A stretch of 64,000 nt of DNA, taken from NCBI GenBank assembly GCA_964036275.1, contig OZ038435.1, positions 22,736,559-22,800,558 of the forward strand, given 5' to 3'. A program made the translations under genes and the position numbers. Below, in pieces: positions 1-12,599 of the stretch. Positions within the stretch are counted from its first letter, which is position 1, and each line of letters opens with the position of its first letter. Origin of the DNA: Litoditis marina. Its lineage: Eukaryota > Nematoda > Chromadorea > Rhabditida > Rhabditidae. The notes under the pieces were generated by a model that was given only the letters and a program-made list of their open reading frames with translations, made no database searches and was not told the DNA's origin.

Positions 1-171
1 ATAAATTGATGTCTCGAGGTTCCTCCCAATTTCCCACGAGACACGTGACTTAGTACACGCAGGGAGAACATAATTGTAATTGTCTTAACATGACCGATTT
101 AATGTAGTAGGCCAGTGTTGATAAACCTTCTCTTACGTTACTTTCATGAAGTTATATGTTACTCATTGAGA

Positions 172-342
172 ATAAGTTGATGTTTCGAGGTTCCTCCCAA
201 TTTCCCACGAGAAACGTGACTTAGTACACGCAGGAAGAACATACTTGTAATTGTCTAAACATCACCGATTTAATGTAGTAGGCCAGTGTTGATAAACCTT
301 CTCTCACGTTACTTTCATGAAGTTATATGTTACTCATTGAGA
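172..342 (+). repeat. Exemplar T-type satellite monomer
   Basis: A complete 171-bp monomer marked by AAGTTGATGTTTCGAGG and GAGAAACGTG. This copy also carries the AGGAAGAACATACTTG variant typical of the first 6.4 kb. Together with the A-type it forms the alternating dimers seen at 12.6-14.1 kb and in the antisense block after 18176. Confidence 0.9.
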
Positions 343-513
343 ATAAATTGATGTCTCGAGGTTCCTCCCAATTTCCCACGAGACACGTGACTTAGTACAC
401 GCAGGGAGAACATAATTGAAATTGTCTTAACATGACCGATTTAATGTAGTAGGCCAGTGTTGATAAACCTTCTCTCACGTTACTTTCATGAAGTTATATG
501 TTACTCATTGAGA

Positions 514-684
514 ATAAATTGATGTCTCGAGGTTCCTCCCAATTTCCCACGAGACACGTGACTTAGTACACGCAGGGAGAACATAATTGAAATTGTCTTA
601 ACATGACCGATTTAATGTAGTAGGCCAGTGTTGATAAACCTTCTCTCACGTTACTTTCATGAAGTTATATGTTACTCATTGAGA
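514..684 (+). repeat. Exemplar C-type satellite monomer
   Basis: A complete 171-bp monomer marked by AAATTGATGTCTCGAGG, then GAGACACGTG. GTCTCG and CGAGAC are perfectly complementary 6-mers separated by about 23 nt, so a short stem is possible in this subtype. The CGAGAC half is followed by the palindrome CACGTG, which the GAGAAACGTG subtypes lack. Subtypes are mostly linked haplotypes, but recombinants exist: GTCTCGAGG with GAGAAACG near 1728, and GTTTCAAGG with GAGACACG near 2235. Confidence 0.88.
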
Positions 685-1289
685 ATAAATTGATGTCTCG
701 AGGTTCCTCCCAATTTCCCACGAGACACGTGATTTAGTACACGCAGGGAGAACATAATTGAAATTGTCTTTACATGACCGATTTAATGTAGTAGGCCAGT
801 GTTGATAAACCTTCTCTTACGTTACTTTCATGAAGTTATATGTTACTCATTGAGAATAAGTTGATGTTTCGAGGTTCCTCCCAATTTCCCACGAGACACG
901 TGACTTAGTACACGCAGGGAGAACATAATTGAAATTGTCTTTACATGACCGATTTAATGTAGTAGGCCAGTGTTGATAAACCTTCTCTTACGTTACTTTC
1001 ATGAAGTTATATGTTATTCATTGAGAATAAGTTGATGTTTCGAGGTTCCTCCCAATTTCCCACGAGAAACGTGACTTAGTACACGCAGGAAGAACATACT
1101 TGTAATTGTCTAAACATGACCGATTTAATGTAGTAGGCCAGTGTTGATAAACCTTCTCACACGTTACTTTCATGAAGTTATATGTTACTCATTGAGAATA
1201 AATTGATGTCTCGAGGTTCCTCCCAATTTCCCACGAGACACGTGACTTAGTACACGCAGGGAGAACATAATTGAAATTGTCTTTACATG

Positions 1290-1970
1290 ACCGATTTAAT
1301 GTAGTAGGCCAGTGTTGATAAACCTTCTCTTACGTTACTTTCATGAAGTTATATGTTACTCATTGAGAATAAGTTGATGTTTCGAGGTTCCTCCCAATTT
1401 CCCACGAGAAACGTGACTTAGTACACGCAGGAAGAACATACTTGTAATTGTCTAAACATGACCGATTTAATGTAGTGAGCCAGTGTTGATAAACCTTCTC
1501 TTACGTTACTTTCATGAAGTTATATGTTACTCATTGAGAATAAGTTGATGTTTCGAGGTTCCTCCCAATTTCCCACGAGAAACGTGACTTAGTACACGCA
1601 GGAAGAACATACTTGTAATTGTCTAAACATGACCGATTTAATGTAGTAGGCCAGTGTTGATAAACCTTCTCTCACGTTACTTTCATGAAATTATATGTTA
1701 CTCATTGAGAATAAATTGATGTCTCGAGGTTCCTCCCAATTTCCCACGAGAAACGTGACTTAGTACACGCAGGAAGAACATACTTGTAATTGTCTAAACA
1801 TGACCGATTTAATGTAGTAGGCCAGTGTTGATAAACCTTCTCTCACGTTACTTTCATGAAATTATATGTTACTCATTGAGAATAAATTGATGTCTCGAGG
1901 TTCCTCCCAATTTCCCACGAGACACGTGACTTAGTACACGCAGGGAGAACATAATTGTAATTGTCTTAAC
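1290..1970 (+). repeat. Higher-order segment, copy 1 of 2 (13-monomer spacing)
   Basis: About four monomers with an identical series of diagnostic variants to 3513-4193, exactly 2223 bp (13 x 171) downstream: TGTAGTGAGCC at 1475, CATGAAATTATATG twice, and consecutive AGGAAGAACATACTTG monomers. Flanking monomers no longer match, so the edges are approximate (within about 100 bp). Confidence 0.75.
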
Positions 1971-3512
1971 ATGACCGATTTAATGTAGTAGGCCAGTGTT
2001 GATAAACCTTCTCTCACGTTACTTTCATGAAGTTATATGTTACTCATTGAGAATAAATTGATGTCTCGAGGTTCCTCCCAATTTCCCACGAGACACGTGA
2101 CTTAGTACACGCAGGGAGAACATAATTGAAATTGTCTTAACATGACCGATTTAATGTAGTAGGCCAGTGTTGATAAACCTTCTCTCACGTTACTTTCATG
2201 AAGTTATATGTTACTCATTGAGAATAAATTGATGTTTCAAGGTTCCTCCCAATTTCCCACGAGACACGTGACTTAGTACACGCAGGGAGAACATAATTGT
2301 AATTGTCTAAACATGACCGATTTAATGTAGTAGGCCAGTGTTGATAAACCTTCTCTCACGTTACTTTCATGAAGTTATATGTTACTCATTGAGAATAAAT
2401 TGATGTCTCGAGGTTTCTCCCAATTTCCCACGAGACACGTGACTCAGTACACGCAGGGAGAACATAATTGTAATTGTCTAAACATGACCGATTTAATGTA
2501 GTAGGCCAGTGTTGATAAACCTTCTCTCACGTTACTTTCATGAAGTTATATGTTACTCATTGAGAATAAATTGATGTCTCGAGGTTCCTCCCAATTTCCC
2601 ACGAGACACGTGACTTAGTACACGCAGGGAGAACATAATTGTAATTGTCTAAACATGACCGATTTAATGTAGTAGGCCAGTGTTGATAAACCTTCTCTCA
2701 CGTTACTTTCATGAAGTTATATGTTACTCATTGAGAATAAATTGATGTCTCGAGGTTCCTCCCAATTTCCCACGAGACACGTGACTCAGTACACGCAGGA
2801 AGAACATACTTGTAATTGTCTAAACATGACCGATTTAATGTAGTAGGCCAGTGTTGATAAACCTTCTCTCACGTTACTTTCATGAAGTTATATGTTACTC
2901 ATTGAGAATAAATTGATGTCTCGAGGTTCCTCCCAATTTCCCACGAGACACGTGACTTAGTACACGCAGGGAGAACATAATTGTAATTTTCTAAACATGA
3001 CCGATTTAATGTAGTAGGCCAGTGTTGATAAACCTTCTCTTACGTTACTTTCATGAAGTTATATGTTACTCATTGAGAATAAATTGATGTTTCAAGGTTC
3101 CTCCCAATTTCCCACGAGAAACGTGACTTAGTACACGCAGGGAGAACATAATTGTAATTGTCTAAACATGACCGATTTAATGTAGTAGGCCAGTGTTGAT
3201 AAACCTTCTCTTACGTTACCTTCATGAAGTTATATGTTACTCATTGAGAATAAGTTGATGTTTCGAGGTTCCTCCCAATTTCCCACGAGAAACGTGACTT
3301 AGTACACGCAGGGAGAACATAGTTGTAATTGTCTAAACATGACCGATTTAATGTAGTAGGCCAGTGTTGATAAACCTTCTCTTACGTTACTTTCATGAAG
3401 TTATATGTTACTCATTGAGAATAAGTTGATGTTTCGAGGTTCCTCCCAATTTCCCACGAGAAACGTGAATTAGTACACGCAGGGAGAACATAATTGTAAT
3501 TGTCTTAACATG

Positions 3513-4193
3513 ACCGATTTAATGTAGTAGGCCAGTGTTGATAAACCTTCTCTTACGTTACTTTCATGAAGTTATATGTTACTCATTGAGAATAAGTTGA
3601 TGTTTCGAGGTTCCTCCCAATTTCCCACGAGAAACGTGACTTAGTACACGCAGGAAGAACATACTTGTAATTGTCTAAACATGACCGATTTAATGTAGTG
3701 AGCCAGTGTTGATAAACCTTCTCTTACGTTACTTTCATGAAGTTATATGTTACTCATTGAGAATAAGTTGATGTTTCGAGGTTCCTCCCAATTTCCCACG
3801 AGAAACGTGACTTAGTACACGCAGGAAGAACATACTTGTAATTGTCTAAACATGACCGATTTAATGTAGTAGGCCAGTGTTGATAAACCTTCTCTCACGT
3901 TACTTTCATGAAATTATATGTTACTCATTGAGAATAAATTGATGTCTCGAGGTTCCTCCCAATTTCCCACGAGAAACGTGACTTAGTACACGCAGGAAGA
4001 ACATACTTGTAATTGTCTAAACATGACCGATTTAATGTAGTAGGCCAGTGTTGATAAACCTTCTCTCACGTTACTTTCATGAAATTATATGTTACTCATT
4101 GAGAATAAATTGATGTCTCGAGGTTCCTCCCAATTTCCCACGAGACACGTGACTTAGTACACGCAGGGAGAACATAATTGTAATTGTCTAAAC
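3513..4193 (+). repeat. Higher-order segment, copy 2 of 2 (13-monomer spacing)
   Basis: Counterpart of 1290-1970, with the same GTGAGCC marker (3698) and the paired CATGAAATTATATG monomers (about 3905 and 4080). An exact multiple of the monomer length points to in-register unequal exchange. Edges are approximate. Confidence 0.75.
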
Positions 4194-7100
4194 ATGACCG
4201 ATTTAATGTAGTAGGCCAGTGTTGATAAACCTTCTCTCACGTTACTTTCATGAAGTTATATGTTACTCATTGAGAATAAATTGATGTTTCAAGGTTCCTC
4301 CCAATTTCCCACGAGAAACGTGACTTAGTACACGCAGGAAGAACATACTTGTAATTGTCTAAACATGACCGATTTAATGTAGTAGGCCAGTGTTGATAAA
4401 CCTGCTCTCACGTTACTTTCATGAAGTTATATGTTACTCATTGAGAATAAATTGATGTCTCGAGGTTCCTCCCAATTTCCCACGAGAAACGTGACTTAGT
4501 ACACGCAGGAAGAACATACTTGTAATTGTCTAAACATGACCGATTTAATGTAGTAGGCCAGTGTTGATAAACCTTCTCTCACGTTACTTTCATGAAGTAA
4601 TATGTTACTCATTGAGAATAAATTGATGTCTCGAGGTTCCTCCCAATTTCCCACGAGACACGTGACTTAGTACACGCAGGGAGAACATAATTGAAATTGT
4701 CTTAACATGACCGATTTAATGTAGTAGGCCAGTGTTGATAAACCTTCTCTCACGTTACTTTCATGAAGTTATATGTTACTCATTGAGAATAAATTGATGT
4801 TTCAAGGTTCCTCCCAATTTCCCACGAGACACGTGACTTAGTCACGCAGGGAGAACATAATTGTAATTGTCTAAACATGACCGATTTAATGTAGTAGGCC
4901 AGTGTTGATAAACCTTCTCTTACGTTACTTTCATGAAGTTATATGTTACTCATTGAGAATAAATTGATGTTTCAAGGTTCCTCCCAATTTCCCACGAGAA
5001 ACGTGACTTAGTACACGCAGGGAGAACATAATTGTAATTGTCTAAACATGACCGATTTAATGTAGTAGGCCAGTGTTGATAAACCTTCTCTTACGTTACC
5101 TTCATGAAGTTATATGTTACTCATTGAGAATAAGTTGATGTTTCGAGGTTCCTCCCAATTTCCCACGAGAAACGTGACTTAGTACACGCAGGGAGAACAT
5201 AATTGTAATTGTCTAAACATGACCGATTTAATGTAGTAGGCCAGTGTTGATAAACCTTCTCTTACGTTACTTTCATGAAGTTATATGTTACTCATTGAGA
5301 ATAAATTGATGTTTCAAGGTTCCTCCCAATTTCCCACGAGAAACGTGACTTAGTACACGCAGGGAGAACATAATTGTAATTGTCTAAACATGACCGATTT
5401 AATGTAGTAGGCCAGTGTTGATAAACCTTCTCTCACGTTACTTTCATGAAGTTATATGTTACTCATTGAGAATAAATTGATGTCTCGAGGTTCCTCCCAA
5501 TTTCCCACGAGACACGTGACTTAGTACACGCAGGGAGAACATAATTGTAATTTTCTAAACATGACCGATTTAATGTAGTAGGCCAGTGTTGATAAACCTT
5601 CTCTTACGTTACTTTCATGAAGTTATATGTTACTCATTGAGAATAAATTGATGTTTCAAGGTTCCTCCCAATTTCCCACGAGAAACGTGACTTAGTACAC
5701 GCAGGGAGAACATAATTGTAATTGTCTAAACATGACCGATTTAATGTAGTAGGCCAGTGTTGATAAACCTTCTCTTACGTTACCTTCATGAAGTTATATG
5801 TTACTCATTGAGAATAAGTTGATGTTTCGAGGTTCCTCCCAATTTCCCACGAGAAACGTGACTTAGTACACGCAGGGAGAACATAATTGTAATTGTCTAA
5901 ACATGACCGATTTAATGTAGTAGGCCAGTGTTGATAAACCTTCTCTTACGTTACTTTCATGAAGTTATATGTTACTCATTGAGAATAAGTTGATGTTTCG
6001 AGGTTCCTCCCAATTTCCCACGAGAAACGTGACTTAGTACACGCAGGAAGAACATACTGTAATGGTCTAAACATGACCGATTTAATGTAGTAGGCCAGTG
6101 TTGATAAACCTTCTCTCACGTTACTTTCATGAAGTTATATGTTACTCATTGAGAATAAATTGATGTCTCGAGGTTCCTCCCAATTTCCCACGAGACACGT
6201 GACTTAGTACACGCAGGGAGAACATAATTGTAATTGTCTTAACATGACCGATTTAATGTAGTAGGCCAGTGTTGATAAACCTTCTCTTACGTTACTTTCA
6301 TGAAGTTATATGTTACTCATTGAGAATAAGTTGATGTTTCGAGGTTCCTCCCGATTTCCCACGAGAAACGTGACTTAGTACACGCAGGAAGAACATACTT
6401 GTAATTGTCTAAACATGACCGATTTAATGTAGTAGGCCAGTGTTGATAAACATTCTCTCACGTTACTTTCATGAAGTTATATGTTACTCATTGAGAATAA
6501 ATTGATGTCTCGAGGTTCCTCCCAATTTCCCACGAGACACGTGACTAGTACACGCAGGGAGAACATAATTGTAATTGTCTAAACATGACCGATTTAATGT
6601 AGTAGGCCAGTGTTGATAAACCTTCTCTTACGTTACTTTCATGAAGTTATATGTTACTCATTGAGAATAAATTGATGTTTCAAGGTTCTTCCCAATTTCC
6701 CACGAGAAACGTGACTTAGTACACGCAGGGAGAACATAATTGTAATTGTCTAAACATGACCGATTTAATGTAGTAGGCCAGTGTTGATAAACCTTCTCTT
6801 ACGTTACTTTCATGAAGTTATATGTTACTCATTGAGAATAAGTTGATGTTTCGAGGTTCCTCCCAATTTCCCACGAGAAACGTGACTTAGTACACGCAGG
6901 GAGAACATAATTGTAATTGTCTAAACATGACCGATTTAATGTAGTAGGCCAGTGTTGATAAACCTTCTCTTACGTTACTTTCATGAAGTTATATGTTACT
7001 CATTGAGAATAAATTGATGTTTCAAGGTTCCTCCCAATTTCCCACGAGAAACGGGACTTAGTACACGCAGGGAGAACATAATTGTAATTGTCTAAACATG

Positions 7101-8968
7101 ACCGATTTAATGTAGTAGGCCAGTGTTGATAAACCTTCTCTTACGTTACTTTCATGAAGTTATATGTTACTCATTGAGAATAAATTGATGTTTCAAGGTT
7201 CCTCCCAATTTCCCACGAGAAACGGGACTTAGTACACGCAGGGAGAACATAATTGTAATTGTCTGAACATGACCGATTTAATGTAGTAGGCCAGTGTTGA
7301 TAAACCTTCTCTTACGTTACTTTCATGAAGTTATATGTTACTCATTGAGAATAAATTGATGTTTCAAGGTTCCTCCCAATTTCCCACGAGAAACGTGACT
7401 TAGTACACGCAGGGAGAACATAATTGTAATTGTCTAAACATGACCGATTTAATGTAGTAGGCCAGTGTTGATAAACCTTCTCTTACGTTACCTTCATGAA
7501 GTTATATGTTACTCATTGAGAATAAGTTGATGTTTCGAGGTTCCTCCCAATTCCCACGAGAAACGTGACTTAGTACACGCAGGGAGAACATAATTGTAAT
7601 TGTCTAAACATGACCGATTTAATGTAGTAGGCCAGTGTTGATAAACCTTCTCTTACGTTACTTTCATGAAGTTATATGTTACTCATTGAGAATAAATTGA
7701 TGTTTCAAGGTTCCTCCCAATTTCCCACGAGAAACGTGACTTAGTACACGCAGGGAGAACATAATTGTAATTGTCTAAACATGACCGATTTAATGTAGTA
7801 GGCCAGTGTTGATAAACCTTCTCTTACGTTACTTTCATGAAGTTATATGTTACTCATTGAGAATAAGTTGATGTTTCGAGGTTCCTCCCAATGTTCCCAC
7901 GAGAAACGTGACTTAGTACACGCAGGGAGAACATAATTGTAATTGTCTAAACATGACCGATTTAATGTAGTAGGCCAGTGTTGATAAACCTTCTCTCACG
8001 TTACTTTCATGAAGTTATATGTTACTCATTGAGAATAAATTGATGTCTCGAGGTTCCTCCCAATTTCCCACGAGACACGTGACTTAGTACACGCAGAGAG
8101 AACATAATTGTAATTGTCTAAACATGACCGATTTAATGTAGTAGGCCAGTGTTGATAAACCTTCTCTCACGTTACTTTCATGAAGTTATATGTTACTCAT
8201 TGAGAATAAATTGATGTCTCGAGGTTCCTCCCAATTTCCCACGAGACACGTGACTCAGTACACGCAGGGAGAACATAATTGTAATTGTCTAAACATGACC
8301 GATTTAATGTGGTAGGCCAGTGTTGATAAACCTTCTCTTACGTTACTTTCATGAAGTTATATGTTACTCATTGAGAATAAATTGATGTTTCAAGGTTCCT
8401 CCAATTTCCCACGAGAAACGTGACTTAGTACACGCAGGGAGAACATAATTGTAATTGTCTAAACATGACCGATTTAATGTAGTAGGCCAGTGTTGATAAA
8501 CCTTCTCTTACGTTACTTTCATGAAGTTATATGTTACTCATTGAGAATAAGTTGATGTTTCGAGGTTCCTCCCAATTTTCCACGAGAAACGGGACTTAGT
8601 ACACGCAGGGAGAACATAATTGTAATTGTCTAAACATGACCGATTTAATGTAGTAGGCCAGTGTTGATAACCTTCTCTTACGTTACTTTCATGAAGTTAT
8701 ATGTTACTCATTGAGAATAAATTGATGTTTCAAGGTTCCTCCCAATTTCCCACGAGAAACGTGACTTAGTACACGCAGGGAGAACATAATTGTAATTGTC
8801 TAAACATGACCGATTTAATGTAGTAGGCCAGTGTTGATAAACCTTCTCTTACGTTACCTTCATGAAGTTATATGTTACTCATTGAGAATAAGTTGATGTT
8901 TCGAGGTTCCTCCCAATTTCCCACGAGAAACGTGACTTAGTACACGCAGGGAGAACATAATTGTAATT

Positions 8969-9493
8969 CATGAAAAAGTGGGGGCCCAACGAATGTAAGA
9001 TTTGTCTTCTGCTGTGCCCCCCTTAGACAACTACTCTCAAATGGAACAGCTACTGCTACAAAAACCGAAAAATACTAATATACTCAAGTATAACTGTTCA
9101 TTACAAACATACAAAAGTCGTAAAATATTTTCTCAAACCTGTAAACTAGAATCTACAAGTCACAGCTGCGAAAGAGAGAACAACTTTTGAATAATATGAC
9201 AAACGTTATAGCACCTAGAATTGAAGTAATGACAAAAAATGCCCACCATTGTGTACAAAACCAGGAACTCTATAATTGAGTAGGTTGAGTTAACATCTGT
9301 GATTTGTAGATTCTAGTTTACAGGTTTGAGAAAATATTTTACGACTTTTGTATGTTTGTAATGAACAGTTATACTTGAGTATATTAGTATTTTTCGGTTT
9401 TTGTAGCAGTAGCTGTTCCATTTGAGAGTAGTTGTCTAAGGGGCGCACAGCAGAAGACAAATCTTACATTCGTTGGGCCCCCACTTTTTCATG
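8969..9493. repeat. Foldback with 197-bp arms and 131-nt loop, copy 1
   Basis: Arm 8969-9165 is the reverse complement of 9297-9493. I find only two mismatches by eye (the CCCCCC/GGGGCG region near 9020 and 9440, and CAAGTCACAG against CTGTGATTTG at the inner end), so the arms are about 99% identical. The loop is 9166-9296. The outer edge coincides exactly with the left boundary of the insertion and is followed on the inner side by AATT, mirroring the AATT of the satellite, so the symmetry reaches 4 nt beyond each arm. It could be a 525-bp MITE-like element, or the 5' end of the larger element. A 62-codon open frame inside it is not a credible gene. Confidence 0.9.
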
Positions 9494-9584
9494 AATTTTT
9501 CTCTTTTTGTATACATGCCGTAGGTATGTGGTTTGATCTGTACGGTACAGATAAAATTGTTTTCTTAATGAACGACTTGTCAAG
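9494..9584. other. Spacer between foldback and tandem repeats, copy 1
   Basis: A short unique stretch with a pyrimidine run (TTTTTCTCTTTTTG) and then AT-rich sequence. I see no gene or recognisable site in it. Confidence 0.6.
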
Positions 9585-10318
9585 TATTACCATCATTCGG
9601 AAAAAAATATGACGTCAACATTGCAGTTCTAGAAACTTACTTCATCTGCCCTTCAGAATCCCAGAATACGTCATGTTTGAATGAAGTTTCATCGTGAATT
9701 GACCATTTTTGAGAAACTTCCAGCATTCGAAAACATATTTCACGTCAATTTTTTTTAAAAGTTGACGTCATCTGGCCTTCTGAATTCCAGAATAAGTCAT
9801 ATTTAGATGAAGTTTTATCGTTAATATACCACTTTAAGATATTTTCAGCATTTGAAAATAAATGTGACGTCAACTTTGCACTTTTCAAAAATGACGTCAT
9901 CTGGTCTCCAGAATCCCAGAATACGTCACTCTTAGATTGAGTTTCACCGTTAATTGACCCTTACTAAGACATTTTCAGCATTTGAAAATATATGTGGCGT
10001 CAACTTTGCACTTTTCAAAAACGACGTCATCTGGGCTCCAGAATCCCAGAATACGTCACTCTTAGATTGAGTTTCACCGTTAATTGACCCTTTCTAAGAC
10101 ATTTTCAGCATTTGAAAATATATGTGACGTCAACTTTGCACTTTTCAAAAATGACGTCATCTGGGCTCCAGAATCCCAGAATACGTCACTCTTAGATTGA
10201 GTTTCACCGTTAATTGACCCTTTCTAAGATATTACCATCATTTGAAAATATATGTGACGTCAACTTTGCACTTTTCAAAAATGACGTCATCCGAGCTCCA
10301 GAATCCTCGATGACGTCA
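9585..10318. repeat. ~130-bp tandem repeats with CRE-like palindromes, copy 1
   Basis: Six units. The GTGACGTCAAC landmark or its variants end at 9615, 9745, 9870, 10000, 10130 and 10260, so spacings are 130, 125-130, 130, 130 and 130. Units 3-6 are very similar and the first two are diverged. Each unit pairs a GACGTCAAC site with a second GACGTCAT site about 27 bp on. Perfect TGACGTCA octamers begin at 9610, 9763, 9865, 9892, 10125, 10152, 10255, 10282 and 10311. TGACGTCA is the canonical CREB/ATF site; whether it is bound here is unknown. First and last units share ATTACCATCATT where the middle units read TTTTCAGCATTT. Confidence 0.9.
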
Positions 10319-10938
<620 letters not shown>

Positions 10939-10961
10939 CGCACAGCGCTTCGCGCTGCGCG
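10939..10961. other. GC-rich 3' terminal hairpin, copy 1
   Basis: Stem CGCACAGCGC (10939-10948) pairs with GCGCTGCGCG (10952-10961) at nine of ten positions around a TTC loop, ending 2 nt before the satellite resumes. A GC-rich hairpin near the 3' end is a known Helitron/Helentron hallmark. The CTRR tail of canonical Helitrons is not seen, so the class is uncertain. Confidence 0.8.
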
Positions 10962-11398
10962 CGATTGTCTAAACATGACCGATTTAATGTAGTAGGCCAG
11001 TGTTGATAAACCTTCTCTTACGTTACCTTCATGAAGTTATATGTTACTCATTGAGAATAAGTTGATGTTTCGAGGTTCCTCCCAATTTCCCACGAGAAAC
11101 GTGACTTAGTACACGCAGGGAGAACATAATTGTAATTGTCTAAACATGACCGATTTAATGTAGTAGGCCAGTGTTGATAAACCTTCTCTTACGTTACTTT
11201 CATGAAGTTATATGTTACTCATTGAGAATAAATTGATGTTTCAAGGTTCCTCCCAATTTCCCACGAGAAACGTGACTTAGTACACGCAGGGAGAACATAA
11301 TTGTAATTGTCTAAACATGACCGATTTAATGTAGTAGGCCAGTGTTGATAAACCTTCTCTTACGCTACTTTCATGAAGTTATATGTTACTCATTGAGA

Positions 11399-12350
11399 AT
11401 AATTTGATGTTTCAAGGTTCCTCCCAATTTCCCACGAGAAACGTGACTTAGTACACGCAGGGAGAACATAATTGTAATTGTCTAAACATGACCGATTTAA
11501 TGTAGTAGGCCAGTGTTGATAAACCTTCTCTTACGTTACCTTCATGAAGTTATATGTTACTCATTGAGAATAATTTGATGTTTCGAGGTTCCTCCCAATT
11601 TCCCACGAGAAACGTGACTTAGTACACGCAGGGAGAACATAATTGTAATTGTCTAAACATGACCGATTTAATGTAGTAGGCCAGTGTTGATAAACCTTCT
11701 CTTACGTTACTTTCATGAAGTTATATGTTACTCATTGAGAATAAATTGATGTTTCAAGGTTCCTCCCAATTTCCCACGAGAAACGTGACTTAGTACACGC
11801 AGGGAGAACATAATTGTAATTGTCTAAACATGACCGATTTAATGTAGTAGGCCAGTGTTGATAAACCTTCTCTTACGTTACTTTCATGAAGTTATATGTT
11901 ACTCATTGAGAATAAGTTGATGTTTCGAGGTTCCTCCCAATTTTCCACGAGAAACGTGACTTAGTACACGCAGGGAGAACATAATTGTAATTGTCTAAAC
12001 ATGACCGATTTAATGTAGTAGGCCAGTGTTGATAAACCTTCTCTTACGTTACTTTCATGAAGTTATATGTTACTCATTGAGAATAAATTGATGTTTCAAG
12101 GTTCCTCCCAATTTCCCACGAGAAACGTGACTTAGTACACGCAGGGAGAACATAATTGTAATTGTCTAAACATGACCGATTTAATGTAGTAGGCCAGTGT
12201 TGATAAACCTTCTCTTACGTTACCTTCATGAAGTTATATGTTACTCATTGAGAATAAGTTGATGTTTCGAGGTTCCTCCCAATTTCCCACGAGACACGGG
12301 ACTTAGTACACGCAGGGAGAACATAATTGTAATTGTCTAAACATGACCGA
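11399..12350 (+). repeat. Six-monomer block, copy 1 of 2 (16-monomer spacing)
   Basis: The ordered series AATTTG/CAAGG, AATTTG/CGAGG, CAAGG, CGAGG with TTTTCC, CAAGG, CGAGG with CACGGG recurs at 14135-15086, exactly 2736 bp (16 x 171) away. A few substitutions separate the copies (CTCTTACGTTACC here, CTCTCACGTTACT there). Confidence 0.78.
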
Positions 12351-12599
12351 TTTAATGTAGTAGGCCAGTGTTGATAAACCTTCTCTTACGTTACTTTCAT
12401 GAAGTTATATGTTACTCATTGAGAATAAATTGATGTTTCAAGGTTCCTCCCAATTTCCCACGAGAAACGGGACTTAGTACACGCAGGGAGAACATAATTG
12501 TAATTGTCTGAACATGACCGATTTAATGTAGTAGGCCAGTGTTGATAAACCTTCTCTTACGTTACTTTCATGAAGTTATATGTTACTCATTGAGAATAA

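Larger units (their letters stand above)
1..8968 (+). repeat. 171-bp satellite array, sense block 1
   Basis: About 52 head-to-tail monomers. The ATAARTTGATG landmark recurs at 1, 172, 343, 514 and 685, giving an exact 171-bp period. Monomers differ at a handful of positions: GTCTCGAGG, GTTTCGAGG or GTTTCAAGG; GAGACACG or GAGAAACG; CTCTCACG or CTCTTACG; AGGGAGAACATAATTG or AGGAAGAACATACTTG. The last variant occurs repeatedly from about 230 to 6390 and I did not find it in later blocks. Some segments recur at a distance of 13 monomers (GTGAGCC marker, 1475 and 3698) or 15 monomers (TAATTTTCTAAAC, 2981 and 5545). There is no coding potential. A centromeric, pericentromeric or subtelomeric location is plausible but cannot be told from sequence. 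Confidence 0.97.

Noticed and set aside
1..8968. Primate-type alpha satellite, because of the 171-bp length
   Set aside because: The sequence does not resemble alpha satellite as I know it. Only the length agrees.
9002..9190. 62-codon frame inside the foldback, repeated at 16129-16317
   Set aside because: Identical in both copies only because the DNA was duplicated. It lies in an inverted-repeat arm and has no recognisable domain.
12270..12480. CENP-B box in the GAGAAACGGGACT variants
   Set aside because: The CGGG half is present, but the required TTCG half is not at the correct spacing on either strand (CCCA instead). TTTCGAGGTTCC lacks the second half.
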